Shown here: one piece after another, positions 41,006 through 49,765 of the stretch
Layout: each line of letters opens with the position of its first letter
Numbering within the stretch: the first letter of the stretch is position 1
Source of the DNA: Paenibacillus gorillae
GTDB taxonomy: Bacteria; Bacillota; Bacilli; Paenibacillales; Paenibacillaceae
NCBI RefSeq assembly: GCF_000513275.1
Contig: NZ_CBVJ010000011.1
Span: 1-53,579 of the forward strand
Length of the DNA: 53,579 nucleotides
Reading direction: 5' to 3'
Notes under the pieces: generated by a model
What the model was told of the DNA's origin: nothing
The model's input: only the letters and a program-made list of their open reading frames with translations
Database searches by the model: none
Position numbers and translations under genes: made by a program

Positions 41006-42130
41006 ATGCAAGCAGTTAATCAATCTTTGGATGCAGGAGCGATATGGAAGCGTATAGAAGCAAAATTAAGCGTCATGCATGAGACCATCGGCGATAAGTC
41101 GCCGCATGTGGCGGGAGCGGACGGCAAATACGACGATCAGCGCGTCGATTGGTGGACGAGCGGCTTTTGGCCGGGCATTCTGTGGATCGCCCATGAGATG
41201 ACGGGAGAGGAAAAGTACAAGACCTCGGCCTGGAGCTGGGATGAGCGTCTGGAGCGGCAGATGATCGAAAAAAATTCATTCGACCATGACGTCGGCTTTC
41301 ATTTCCTGCCGACTGCGGTATTCAAGTATCAGCTGACGGGGGATGCGGATGCGGAACGCCGCGCTTTGTTCGCGGCGAATTTTCTTGCCGGCCGCTTTAA
41401 CCTGAACGGCCGCTTTATCCGGGCCTGGAACAGCGATATGCACGGGTGGTCGATTATTGATACCGCGATGAATCTGTCGCTGCTCTTCTGGGCGACCCGT
41501 CAAAGCGGAGATCCGCGCTTTGAGCAAATCGCCAAGGCGCATGCCGATACTGTCTTGCGCCATTTTATCCGCGAGGACGGCTCGGTCAACCATATCGTCT
41601 GCTTCGATCCTCATACAGGCTTGTACGATGAGACGCGGGGCGGCCAAGGCGCCGCGCCGGATTCCGGCTGGAGCCGGGGAGCGGCTTGGGCGCTGTACGG
41701 CATGGCGAATACGTTCCGCTATACAGCGGATCGCGCTTATCTGCGGGCAGCGCAGCGTGTCGCTCATTATTTTGTAGCGAATTTGCCGGAGGACAACGTG
41801 CCGCATTGGGATTTCCGCGCCGATGTGCAGCTGGACAATGAGCCGCGCGACACGTCGGCAGGAGCCATCGCTGCTTCTGGTATGCTGGAGCTGGCTGAGC
41901 TGCTGCCGGAGAAGGAAGGCAGAGTCTACAGGCAGGCGGCAGAGCGTATCCTTCAATCGCTGCATGATCATTATGCGACATGGGAAGATGACAGCCATGA
42001 GGCGATGCTGCTTCACGGCACGGGACATAAGCCGGCGGGGCAAAACATCGACGTCTCGCTCATTTACGGCGATTACTTTTTCGTCGAGGCGATTGCCAAG
42101 CTGAACGGCTGGAAGCATCGCATTTTCTAA
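41006..42130 (+). CDS. GH88 unsaturated glucuronyl hydrolase
   Basis: Removes the unsaturated uronic acid from the non-reducing end of oligosaccharides made by polysaccharide lyases. The 374-aa length matches the Bacillus sp. GL1 enzyme, and there is no signal peptide, so it acts in the cytoplasm on imported oligosaccharides. The alpha/alpha-barrel motifs WWTSGFWPGILWIAHEMTG, NSFDHDVGFHFLPT (Asp93/Asp95) and WSIIDTAMNLSLLFWA (Asp152) carry the two catalytic acids. GH105 enzymes are related but look different at these motifs. No lyase gene is in the window. RBS AGAGAGGGGC. Confidence 0.9.
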   Translation: MQAVNQSLDAGAIWKRIEAKLSVMHETIGDKSPHVAGADGKYDDQRVDWWTSGFWPGILWIAHEMTGEEKYKTSAWSWDERLERQMIEKNSFDHDVGFHFLPTAVFKYQLTGDADAERRALFAANFLAGRFNLNGRFIRAWNSDMHGWSIIDTAMNLSLLFWATRQSGDPRFEQIAKAHADTVLRHFIREDGSVNHIVCFDPHTGLYDETRGGQGAAPDSGWSRGAAWALYGMANTFRYTADRAYLRAAQRVAHYFVANLPEDNVPHWDFRADVQLDNEPRDTSAGAIAASGMLELAELLPEKEGRVYRQAAERILQSLHDHYATWEDDSHEAMLLHGTGHKPAGQNIDVSLIYGDYFFVEAIAKLNGWKHRIF

Positions 42131-42156
42131 TTGCAGCAATATTAATTCATTTGATA

Positions 42157-42192
42157 ACAGCCTGAGCGGGATATGCCGTTCGGGCTGTTTTT
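42157..42192 (+). terminator. terminator after the GH88 gene
   Basis: A 13-bp stem with two G-T pairs (ACAGCCTGAGCGG with CCGTTCGGGCTGT) and five Ts. Confidence 0.85.
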
Positions 42193-42344
42193 GCCGCTCT
42201 TATGCGGTTTCTACGGTATATAACGATATTATTGTCAATCCGATTGAAACTTTTGACCATTCCATTTTATGAAATGATAGCGCTATAATAGGATTCTGCA
42301 AGCCAGTCCAACCGGGATGATTTTATGTAAACGAGGAGATCGAT

Positions 42345-44702
42345 TTGAATCTGACTTCATTATGGAACAAACGGAAAAGCATCGTGTTTACATGGCTCAT
42401 TTCCTATTCGGCGGTGTTGTTCGTGCCGATTATGATCAGCCTGATCATTTATTCGCAATCCAGCATCGCGCTCAAAAGCGAAATTCATCGTGCCAACGAT
42501 TCATTGCTGAAGCAGGTGCGGTACACGATCGACAATCAGATCGATCTTATGAAACGGCTCAACATGGAGCTGACATGGAACTCTAAGCTGCAAGCTTTGA
42601 TCAATTCTACAGGCAAGGCTAGCGAGGCCCAATTCGGAGCATATCAATTGGTGAAGGATTTCCGGACGTACAAAACGTCCTATGCGTCGATTGACGAGTT
42701 TTACGTTGCTTGGGAGCAAGGAGCTTCTATTCTGCGTCCGGGCAACGTCAGAGATTTGCCGACCGCTTTTCAGACGATTCACCAGACGGGGGCCATGACT
42801 TACGAGGAATGGCTGGATACGATCCGCAAGTCGGCGAGCAACCGGTTTACGCTGCTGCCAAGAGGGGATGCCCCGGGGACGAAGCAGTCTATCGCGTATA
42901 TTACGCATCTGCCCAAAGACTTAAGCGGACAGGAGACAGGCACTGTAGTCGTAATGGCGGATACCGTTCGTTTCAGCGCGGCTATTGAGAGTATATCGGG
43001 GTTTAGTGGCGGTCAAGTGCTTGTCCTGAATGCGGACAACGAGGTGCTATTGTCCAATAAGCCGGTTACGGAGGATATCGCCCGTCTGCTGCAAAATCAT
43101 TTGAACGGGATAAGTCAGGCTTCGGCCTCTGAAACCGACGGCGATCTGGAATTGTTTTATATGTCATCGGCTGTATCTGATTTGAAATATATGCTCGTCA
43201 TACCTAGCAATATCTATTGGCAGAAAGCGGAGTATGTCCGCAAATTCACTTATATCAGCATCGTTATAAGTCTTCTCGGCGCTGTGGTGCTGACGTGGTT
43301 TTTCATGCGGCGTAATTACTCGCCCATTAAGCAGATCGTGCAATCGCTCATGGACCGAAGCGTGCAGGAGGAGCGGGTGGAGTGGAATGAGCTTAGCTTT
43401 ATTGAACGTGCAATTACGAGAGCCCGAAGCGAGAAGGAGCAAATCGCGACGGAGCTGAAAATTCATCAGCATGTGCTGCGCTCCAATATGTTTAACCGTC
43501 TTTTGAAGGGCAGAGTCGATACACTGGTGCCATATGAGGAAGCGTTCAAATCATTCGGGATCGAGCTGCAATCCGATCAGTTCGCTGTCATTTTGTTTGC
43601 GGTGGAGAACGGTGAGAGCATTTCCTCGGAGCTGCCGGGGCTTGACGGGGGCGCAAAGCAGAAGCTGCTCCATTTCATCATTACGAATGTCGTGGAGGAG
43701 CTGTCCGGGCAGCAGGGCCATTATGGCTACGTAGCCGAAATCGACGAGATGATGGCCTGCATCGTCAATTTATCGGAAGCGGATGCAGAGGGCCGCAAGG
43801 ATGATTTACAGCAGATTGCTTCAGAGGCGCAGCGTTTCCTGATGCGTTTCCAAATGGACTTGACCGTCTCTGTCAGCGGTACTCACGCTTCGCTGCCGGG
43901 CATTGCGGAGGCCTATCAGGAGGCTGTTGATGCGATGGAGTATAAAATGGTACTGGGCAAAAAGGGCATCATCCATTACGATGATATTCGGATTGATGGC
44001 GGCGAGGCGGTACAATCCGGTTATTACTATCCGCTGCAGGTGGAGCAGCAAATGATCAATTTCATCAAGGCCGGTGATTTCGCCCAAGCCTCCTATTACA
44101 TGAATGACATTATGCAGCGCAATTTCGCTCAGCCGATTATGTCGCTGACGCTGGCGAAGACGCTGATCTTCAATCTCGTCGGAACGATGGCGAAAGCGAT
44201 TAATGAGCTAGGAGATGGTGAAAGCAGCCTGCTTGGCGACAATCCGCTCTGGATGGAAAAAATATTGGCTTGCGATACGATTCAGGAGATGCAAAATGAG
44301 CTTCAACAGCTGCTTAGAGAGGTTTGCATCTTTGCGGCGGCACGCAACGAGAGCCATATGACGCAAGAGCGGGCGGAGTCGCTTCGCGGTCTTGCGCAGG
44401 ATGTTGTCCGTTATATTGAGGAGGAGTACTGCGATCCGAATCTGAACGTTAACCTAATCGGCGAGCGGTTCGATCTGAAAGGCAGCTATTTATCGAAGCT
44501 GTTCAAGAGTCAGATCGGTGAGGGGCTGCTTGATTATATCCATAAGTTCCGGATTGAAAAGGCGAAAGAGCTGATCCGCTGCAAGCAGAGCTCGATTTCT
44601 GACATTGCCAAGCAGGTTGGCTATAATGAAGCCGCTACCTTCATTCGTGTATTCAAAAAATTCGAGGGCATCACGCCAGGTAAATACAAAGAAATGATCT
44701 GA
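42345..44702 (+). CDS. membrane-bound AraC-family regulator (YesS-like)
   Basis: A 785-aa one-component regulator. One membrane helix (about residues 14-36, FTWLISYSAVLFVPIMISLI) is followed by a large extracellular sensor region. A second helix (about 300-320, ISIVISLLGAVVLTWFFMRR) leads to a cytoplasmic linker and a C-terminal AraC DNA-binding domain (about 690-785: NLNVNLIGERFDLKGSYLSK, SISDIAKQVGYNEAATFIRV, FKKFEGITPGKYKEM). In Paenibacillaceae such proteins sense sugars, often through a binding lipoprotein. It lies between the GH88 gene and a second lipoprotein gene. Start is TTG 42345, with AGGAG 6 nt upstream. A TATAAT at 42284-42289 may be its -10, but no well-spaced -35 was found. 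Confidence 0.92.
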   Translation: MNLTSLWNKRKSIVFTWLISYSAVLFVPIMISLIIYSQSSIALKSEIHRANDSLLKQVRYTIDNQIDLMKRLNMELTWNSKLQALINSTGKASEAQFGAYQLVKDFRTYKTSYASIDEFYVAWEQGASILRPGNVRDLPTAFQTIHQTGAMTYEEWLDTIRKSASNRFTLLPRGDAPGTKQSIAYITHLPKDLSGQETGTVVVMADTVRFSAAIESISGFSGGQVLVLNADNEVLLSNKPVTEDIARLLQNHLNGISQASASETDGDLELFYMSSAVSDLKYMLVIPSNIYWQKAEYVRKFTYISIVISLLGAVVLTWFFMRRNYSPIKQIVQSLMDRSVQEERVEWNELSFIERAITRARSEKEQIATELKIHQHVLRSNMFNRLLKGRVDTLVPYEEAFKSFGIELQSDQFAVILFAVENGESISSELPGLDGGAKQKLLHFIITNVVEELSGQQGHYGYVAEIDEMMACIVNLSEADAEGRKDDLQQIASEAQRFLMRFQMDLTVSVSGTHASLPGIAEAYQEAVDAMEYKMVLGKKGIIHYDDIRIDGGEAVQSGYYYPLQVEQQMINFIKAGDFAQASYYMNDIMQRNFAQPIMSLTLAKTLIFNLVGTMAKAINELGDGESSLLGDNPLWMEKILACDTIQEMQNELQQLLREVCIFAAARNESHMTQERAESLRGLAQDVVRYIEEEYCDPNLNVNLIGERFDLKGSYLSKLFKSQIGEGLLDYIHKFRIEKAKELIRCKQSSISDIAKQVGYNEAATFIRVFKKFEGITPGKYKEMI

Positions 44703-44717
44703 ATGCTGGGGGCATTG

Positions 44718-46313
44718 ATGATGAAGAGGATTAGGCGAAAACTAGCTATGCTTCTGCCGGCTCTACTGGCAATCGTTCTCCTTGCCAGCGCTTGCGGCCA
44801 GAGCGGATCTTCCCGTCCGGCAGAGCCAACAGAAGAGAACGGGTATAAGCTCACTTACTGGGCCGAGCTTAACGGCAATGCGGCGAGCGTGAAGCCAACC
44901 TTCCAGGACGTGCCGTTCTTCAAGGAGTGGCAAAGGCGGACAGGTGTGCAGCTCGAATTTATTCAGCCGCCGGCGAATCAGGCGCAAGAGGTCATCAACG
45001 TGCTGCTCGCTTCCGGCGAGCTGCCGGATATGATTGAATATGAATGGACCAATTTTCCCGGCGGCCCGGCTAAAGCGATTTCTGACGGTTATTTACTGCG
45101 GCTCAATGATGTCATTGACCGTTATGCGCCTAATCTGAAAGCGTATTTGAAAGCGCATCCCGAAATCGATAAGCAAATTAAGACGGATGACGGCAGCTAT
45201 TATGTGTTTCCGTTCATTCAAAACGACGATACACTTCGCACCTATCAGGGGCCTATTATCCGTAAGGACTGGCTCGACGAGCTTGGTTTGGAGGTTCCGG
45301 TGACGATAGACGAATGGCATGAAGTTTTGAAAGCGTTTAAAGAGAAAAAGGGTATCATCGCACCGTTAACGTTTCTTGGCGTTCCGAATGTGCTGTTTGG
45401 CATTGAAAGCGGCAGCTTCATCGGCGCTTATGGCATTAAGAAAGGATTCTATGTCGACGGGGGCGAGGTGAAATACGGTCCTGTCGAGCCGGGCTATAAG
45501 CAGTTTCTTGCCTTGTTCCGCACTTGGTATGCGGAGAGGCTGATCGATATCAATATGGCGACAGTGGATACGAAGACGCTGGACGCCAGTATGTTGTCGG
45601 GCAGATCGGGAGCCAGCATCTGGAACGCTGGTGCGGGCATTGGCACCTGGCAGCCGATTATGCAGGCCAAGGACCCGAATGCGAGATTCGTGCCGGCTCC
45701 GTATCCGGTGCTGCATAAGGGTGAGAAGCCGAAGTTTGGTCAGCGCGTCCATACGTATACGAGCAACGGCGGCGTGGCGATTTCGGCAAAGAGTGAGCAC
45801 GTGGAGGAAGCGGTACGGCTGCTGGATTACGGCTATGGGGAAGAAGGCCATATGCTGTTCAACTTCGGCATGGAAGGAACGAGCTATAAGATGGTCGATG
45901 GTTATCCGGCCTATACCGACCTCATCCTGGCGAATCCCGACAAGCTGGCCCCTTCTCAAGCGTTAGCCATGTATACGAGAGCCAGCTATTTCGGCCCATT
46001 CGTTCAGGATAAACGGTATATCGAGCAATATTACTCGCTGCCGGAGCAGAAGCAGGCTATTGCGCTGTGGGCGAATACCGATGCGGATAAGCATAATTTT
46101 CCGCCTGTGCAGAGGAGCGAGAAAGAGAGTGCAGAATTCTCGGCCATCATGCAGGATGTTACAACGCTGGTAGACGAGATGTCGCTGAAAATTATTTTGG
46201 GCATCGAGCCGCTTGATGCCTTCGACGGCTATACAGCGCAGCTGAAGGAACTGGGCATTGAGCATGCGGTCGCGATTCAAAAAGCGGCGTTGGACCGGTA
46301 CAATGAGCGCTAA
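44718..46313 (+). CDS. second LplA-like substrate-binding lipoprotein
   Basis: 531 aa, a close paralogue of the lipoprotein at 37410: both contain IIRKDWLDELGL, TWQPIM/KWQPLV, VDGYPxYTDL and DEMSLKIILGxEPLDA. Signal sequence ends LLASA-C. The start is ATG 44718 (or 44721), with GGGGG upstream; it begins 15 nt after the AraC gene stop, so it is probably co-transcribed with the regulator. No permeases follow. It may share the LplBC permeases or act as an extracellular sensor partner of the AraC protein; both ideas are inference. Confidence 0.92.
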   Translation: MMKRIRRKLAMLLPALLAIVLLASACGQSGSSRPAEPTEENGYKLTYWAELNGNAASVKPTFQDVPFFKEWQRRTGVQLEFIQPPANQAQEVINVLLASGELPDMIEYEWTNFPGGPAKAISDGYLLRLNDVIDRYAPNLKAYLKAHPEIDKQIKTDDGSYYVFPFIQNDDTLRTYQGPIIRKDWLDELGLEVPVTIDEWHEVLKAFKEKKGIIAPLTFLGVPNVLFGIESGSFIGAYGIKKGFYVDGGEVKYGPVEPGYKQFLALFRTWYAERLIDINMATVDTKTLDASMLSGRSGASIWNAGAGIGTWQPIMQAKDPNARFVPAPYPVLHKGEKPKFGQRVHTYTSNGGVAISAKSEHVEEAVRLLDYGYGEEGHMLFNFGMEGTSYKMVDGYPAYTDLILANPDKLAPSQALAMYTRASYFGPFVQDKRYIEQYYSLPEQKQAIALWANTDADKHNFPPVQRSEKESAEFSAIMQDVTTLVDEMSLKIILGIEPLDAFDGYTAQLKELGIEHAVAIQKAALDRYNER

Positions 46314-46345
46314 ACAGAAGGCGGCAGGCGTGAAGAAAAGAAGGT

Positions 46346-46379
46346 AATCCGGCGGCAAAATGCCGGATTGCGTTTTTTT
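46346..46379 (+). terminator. terminator after the second lipoprotein gene
   Basis: AATCCGGC pairs with GCCGGATT around an 8-nt loop, followed by GCG and seven Ts. Confidence 0.88.
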
Positions 46380-46395
46380 CCATTTTTGGTATAAT
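46368..46395 (+). promoter_or_regulatory. candidate promoter of the GH5 gene
   Basis: TTGCGT (46368-46373), a 16-bp spacer and a perfect TATAAT (46390-46395) overlap the preceding terminator. The resulting leader would be about 340 nt and includes a cre. Confidence 0.5.
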
Positions 46396-46547
46396 AATAA
46401 ATGAATTCGATTTCATTTTCGATTCGATTACAGTTTAGCTGATAGATTTCTACATAAGGCTTCGTTTACAGACATTTTCATTCCGGTGATAAGCTCTTAT
46501 TCAATATATGGAGCTTCTCATAGCAAGAGGTCAAGGATGTTAAATTA

Positions 46548-46561
46548 TGAAACCGATTACA
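46548..46561. promoter_or_regulatory. catabolite-responsive element (cre) upstream of GH5
   Basis: TGAAACCGATTACA matches TGWAANCGNTNWCA at every position. It lies 180 bp upstream of the GH5 start and about 150 bp past the candidate promoter, where CcpA could act as a roadblock. Otherwise 46396-46740 holds no supported feature. Confidence 0.75.
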
Positions 46562-46740
46562 TTGAAACGGAGGTGCTGCGAACGAATAGCGGGAGTCTGC
46601 TCCCGGCACACGGAAGTGAAGTTGCTTACTCCAGATTACGCCTTTCGCTTCAATCGCTTTATTTGCGTACGGAACGGCAAAGCCTGAAGTCAGTCAGACG
46701 AAACTCCAATGCAATATAAAAAATGGGAGGTTGGATGATA

Positions 46741-48387
46741 ATGAAAAGAATGCTCCTGCTTACGATGTCTTTTGTTGTGCTGCTCAGTTTAATCGTAATA
46801 ACCCCGAAACCGGCTACCGTTGAAGCGGCGTTTGGGCCTTCCGATTTCTTGAAAACGAGCGGCAAAGTCATTCGCAACAATTCCGGCACCGGGGCAATCG
46901 TTAATTTGCGCGGCCCGAACCTCGGCGGCTGGCTGCTGCAGGAAGAATGGATGTCGCCGATGAATACACCGGATCAGTATACGCTGACGCAAACGCTGTG
47001 GAACCGTTTCGGTACAGACGGCAACCATAATCTGCAGAACAGCTACCAGGATATTTGGATTCAGGCGAGTGACCTGGATAACATTAAGAGCATGGGGCTG
47101 AACTCGGTACGGGTGCCAATCTACTGGGAGGATTTCATGAACCCGGACGGCACGATGAAGCCGGATTCGGTCTCCTTCCGAGAGCTGAACTGGCTCGTCG
47201 CCGAAAGCGCACAGCGCAATATTTATGTCATTATCGATTTCCACGGTGTGCAAGGGGGAGCGTGTCCGTGGCATTCCTGCGGCATCTCGAACTCCAACCA
47301 GCTGTGGACGAATACAACCTATCAGGACCGCACCGTGCAAATTTGGGAGCGCATCGCCACCTATTACAACGGAAATCCGACGATTGCCGCTTACGATTTG
47401 CTGAACGAGCCGCTCGTATCGAATGGCGCAGCGGAGAATGCTGCACAAATTAAGAAGAAATTTGATTATTATGACCGTCTTTACAAAGCTGTACGGGCCA
47501 AGGATCCTAATCATATTATTATGATCGCCGCATTCTTCGACTGGGAGCAGGCGCTGCCGCCGTCCACCTACGGCTGGACGAACGTCGTCTACGAGACTCA
47601 TAATTACAACTTTGACCAATACGACAACTGGAGCGTCACCAATGCGATGATGGATAACTGGCTGTCGAAGATGGCCCAATATCAGACAGCCTGGAATGTT
47701 CCTGTCTATGCGGGTGAATTCTCGTACGGGCAGCTTGATCTATGGGAGAAATGGCTTGGCGGCTTGAACGCGCTGAACGCTTCGTGGTCCAACTGGTCCT
47801 ATAAAGTAAGAGGCGGCGGCAATTGGGGCTACTACAACAACAATAACAACCCGATTCCTGACATCTATAACGATAGCGCTGCGACGATCGTCGCCAAGTG
47901 GAATAGGTTCCAAACTTCCTATTTCCAGCCGAATACCGGACTGATCAACGTTATTAAGAAATATTCCACGCAAGCTCCCGCGCCGGTAACGAGCACCTCC
48001 AGCATTCAGGCGCTAGCCAACAACAGCTATGTGAGCGCGGAGAATGCAGGTGCCGGTTCGCTCGTTGCGAACCGCGCGACGGTAGGAGGCTGGGAAAAGT
48101 TCACGGTTATTAACAATGCCGATGGCACGATTTCGCTTCTGTCTGCAGCCAATAACCGATATGTAACAGCCGTTATCGATGAGAACAATCAGCTTGTTGC
48201 GCGGGCAACCTCGATCCAGGCTTGGGAGAAATTCCGCAGAATAGACCGGGGCAACGGCAAAGTAGCGCTGCAAGCGGTAGCGAACAACAAATATGTAAGC
48301 GCTGACCAAAATCTGGGCTCCGTTCTATACGCAAATCGTGATACAGTGTCCCAGTGGGAAGAGTTTGTTATTACGTCTGCGCCTTAA
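46741..48387 (+). CDS. secreted GH5 glycoside hydrolase with trefoil-like C-terminal domain
   Basis: A 548-aa secreted beta-glycanase. The signal peptide ends near VEAA. The GH5 barrel has the motif LRGPNLGGWLLQEEWMSP, which resembles exo-beta-1,3-glucanases, the acid/base Glu in AAYDLLNEPLV, and the nucleophile Glu in VPVYAGEFSYGQL. The last 130 residues (from SSIQALANNSYVSAENAG) contain three repeats with the pattern ALANNxYVSA ... WEKF, like a fascin/RICIN-type beta-trefoil that may bind carbohydrate. Substrate is likely a beta-glucan but is not certain. Start ATG 46741 follows GGGAGG; ATGs at 46723 and 46735 are alternatives. Confidence 0.9.
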   Translation: MKRMLLLTMSFVVLLSLIVITPKPATVEAAFGPSDFLKTSGKVIRNNSGTGAIVNLRGPNLGGWLLQEEWMSPMNTPDQYTLTQTLWNRFGTDGNHNLQNSYQDIWIQASDLDNIKSMGLNSVRVPIYWEDFMNPDGTMKPDSVSFRELNWLVAESAQRNIYVIIDFHGVQGGACPWHSCGISNSNQLWTNTTYQDRTVQIWERIATYYNGNPTIAAYDLLNEPLVSNGAAENAAQIKKKFDYYDRLYKAVRAKDPNHIIMIAAFFDWEQALPPSTYGWTNVVYETHNYNFDQYDNWSVTNAMMDNWLSKMAQYQTAWNVPVYAGEFSYGQLDLWEKWLGGLNALNASWSNWSYKVRGGGNWGYYNNNNNPIPDIYNDSAATIVAKWNRFQTSYFQPNTGLINVIKKYSTQAPAPVTSTSSIQALANNSYVSAENAGAGSLVANRATVGGWEKFTVINNADGTISLLSAANNRYVTAVIDENNQLVARATSIQAWEKFRRIDRGNGKVALQAVANNKYVSADQNLGSVLYANRDTVSQWEEFVITSAP

Positions 48388-48404
48388 TGGAATGAGCTAG
48401 CAGT

Positions 48405-48457
48405 AAAAGAGCTGTTCTCAGCGTGGCCCTATGGGCTCGCAGGAGAACAGCTCTTTT
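48405..48457. terminator. bidirectional terminator
   Basis: A 15-bp perfect stem (48405-48419 with 48443-48457) beginning AAAAGAG and ending CTCTTTT. It separates the convergent GH5 gene and the diguanylate cyclase gene. Confidence 0.9.
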
Positions 48458-48462
48458 GTCTG

Positions 48463-49639
48463 TCAGCTAAGCGATTTTTTCTTCGCAGCGGGCATCGATT
48501 GAAACAGGGTGACTTTGTTTTTACCGGTCGTCTTGGAGTGATACATCGCTTCATCCGCCAGCTTCACCAGATCCTGTACGGAATCGGCATCCTTTGAGGT
48601 GCTGACCCCGACACTAATCGTTACGATCGTCTCCTGCTCCACCCGCTTACGGATTGATTCTGCAACCCGATCAGGCTTTACCTTATCGGTGCCGATGCAA
48701 GCGAGCAGCTCTTCACCGCCGTAGCGGCCTGCTGTGCCGATGCCGGCTGACTCTTCTTTTATAATCTCGGATACTTGCTTGAGCACGCCGTCAGCTTTAT
48801 GATGGCCCTGCGTGTCATTGAGTTTCTTGAAGTTGTCGATGTCGCAAAAAAGTAACGGCGGTACCCTTGAATCTATTGAGCAGCTGTTCCGCCTTCAAAT
48901 TGAAATGCCTGCGGTTGTACAGGCCGGTCAAGCCATCCGTTATGGAAGACTGATACGTTAACATCAGCCTTTCGATAACCCACTGAAACAACAGCAGAAA
49001 TAGCTGCATGAAATAGACAATCGGCAGCAGATGGCTTAGCAGCAGCAACCAGTCGACCGAACCATGGAAGACGTAGCCGTCAGCGATGCGGGACAGTTCA
49101 ATAATGAAATAAGTAATGAGGCTTGCAGAATACCTCGTATTCATCTCCGTACCCTTCGTGTCAAGCAGGATGAGGAAGGTGACGATCAGGGAATAGAAGT
49201 CCAGCGCCAGAAAACGGACCTGCTCGCCTGCGGCAGCAGCCTCCACTGATGATGGGAATAAAGCGTAATGCGCTCCTGCAATAACAAAGGTCAAGCCGAT
49301 CATGATAATGAACGGGGTACTTTTTAACCGGGCGCTTCGATGAGTATATAATTTCATGAATACAAAGTTTATAATAATAAAAGAAACGATCTGCATTATG
49401 GATGCCGTTACTTGAAGCCATGGCGGAGCAGCTTGTTCAGGATAGGAAATCCAGGCAAGCAGCAGCTGCTGAACCATAAATAAAGGCAAAGCCGAGGTCA
49501 GCAAGCGGTAGACGCGCTTGTTCCGATAGCTGGCATACAGCCGCAAGGACATAAACAGCATCAGCATTAAAATCACGATGACGCAGGCGGAAGAAATCAG
49601 CTGGCCGTCAGGGCCTGCTAACCAATGAATAATTGACAT
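48463..49639 (-). pseudogene. membrane GGDEF diguanylate cyclase, frameshifted
   Basis: Would make cyclic di-GMP. The first frame (49639 to 48815) encodes about six membrane helices and the start of a GGDEF domain (TDGLTGLYNRRHFN). It shifts at a run of six T residues on the coding strand (48846-48851 on the plus strand). Removing one T restores a single 391-aa protein reading VTFCDIDNFKKLND, then the signature RYGGEELLA and VTISVGVSTSKD. All catalytic residues are intact on either side. It is therefore a very recent mutation, a slippage site, or a sequencing error. The distal half (48463-48786) alone could not make a complete GGDEF domain. Confidence 0.88.
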
Positions 49640-49679
49640 AGTTATGTATCACCGCATTTTTAATAGGATGTTAGCCTGC

Positions 49680-49708
49680 TTGCAGAAACATATGTTCTAT
49701 ACTATCAT
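49680..49708 (+). promoter_or_regulatory. sigma-A promoter of the GT4-yhaO-yhaN operon
   Basis: TTGCAG (49680-49685), a 17-bp spacer and TATCAT (49703-49708) lie 58 bp upstream of the glycosyltransferase start, in the divergent intergenic region. Confidence 0.6.
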
Positions 49709-49765
49709 GTTTTACGGCAGGCGAAAAGTGTCGAAATGCAAATAGGTTACGAGGAGGAAGGACAA

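Noticed and set aside
46486..46719. A 77-codon plus-strand frame upstream of the GH5 gene
   Set aside because: GTG start without a ribosome binding site, unrecognised composition, and a cre inside it; treated as leader.
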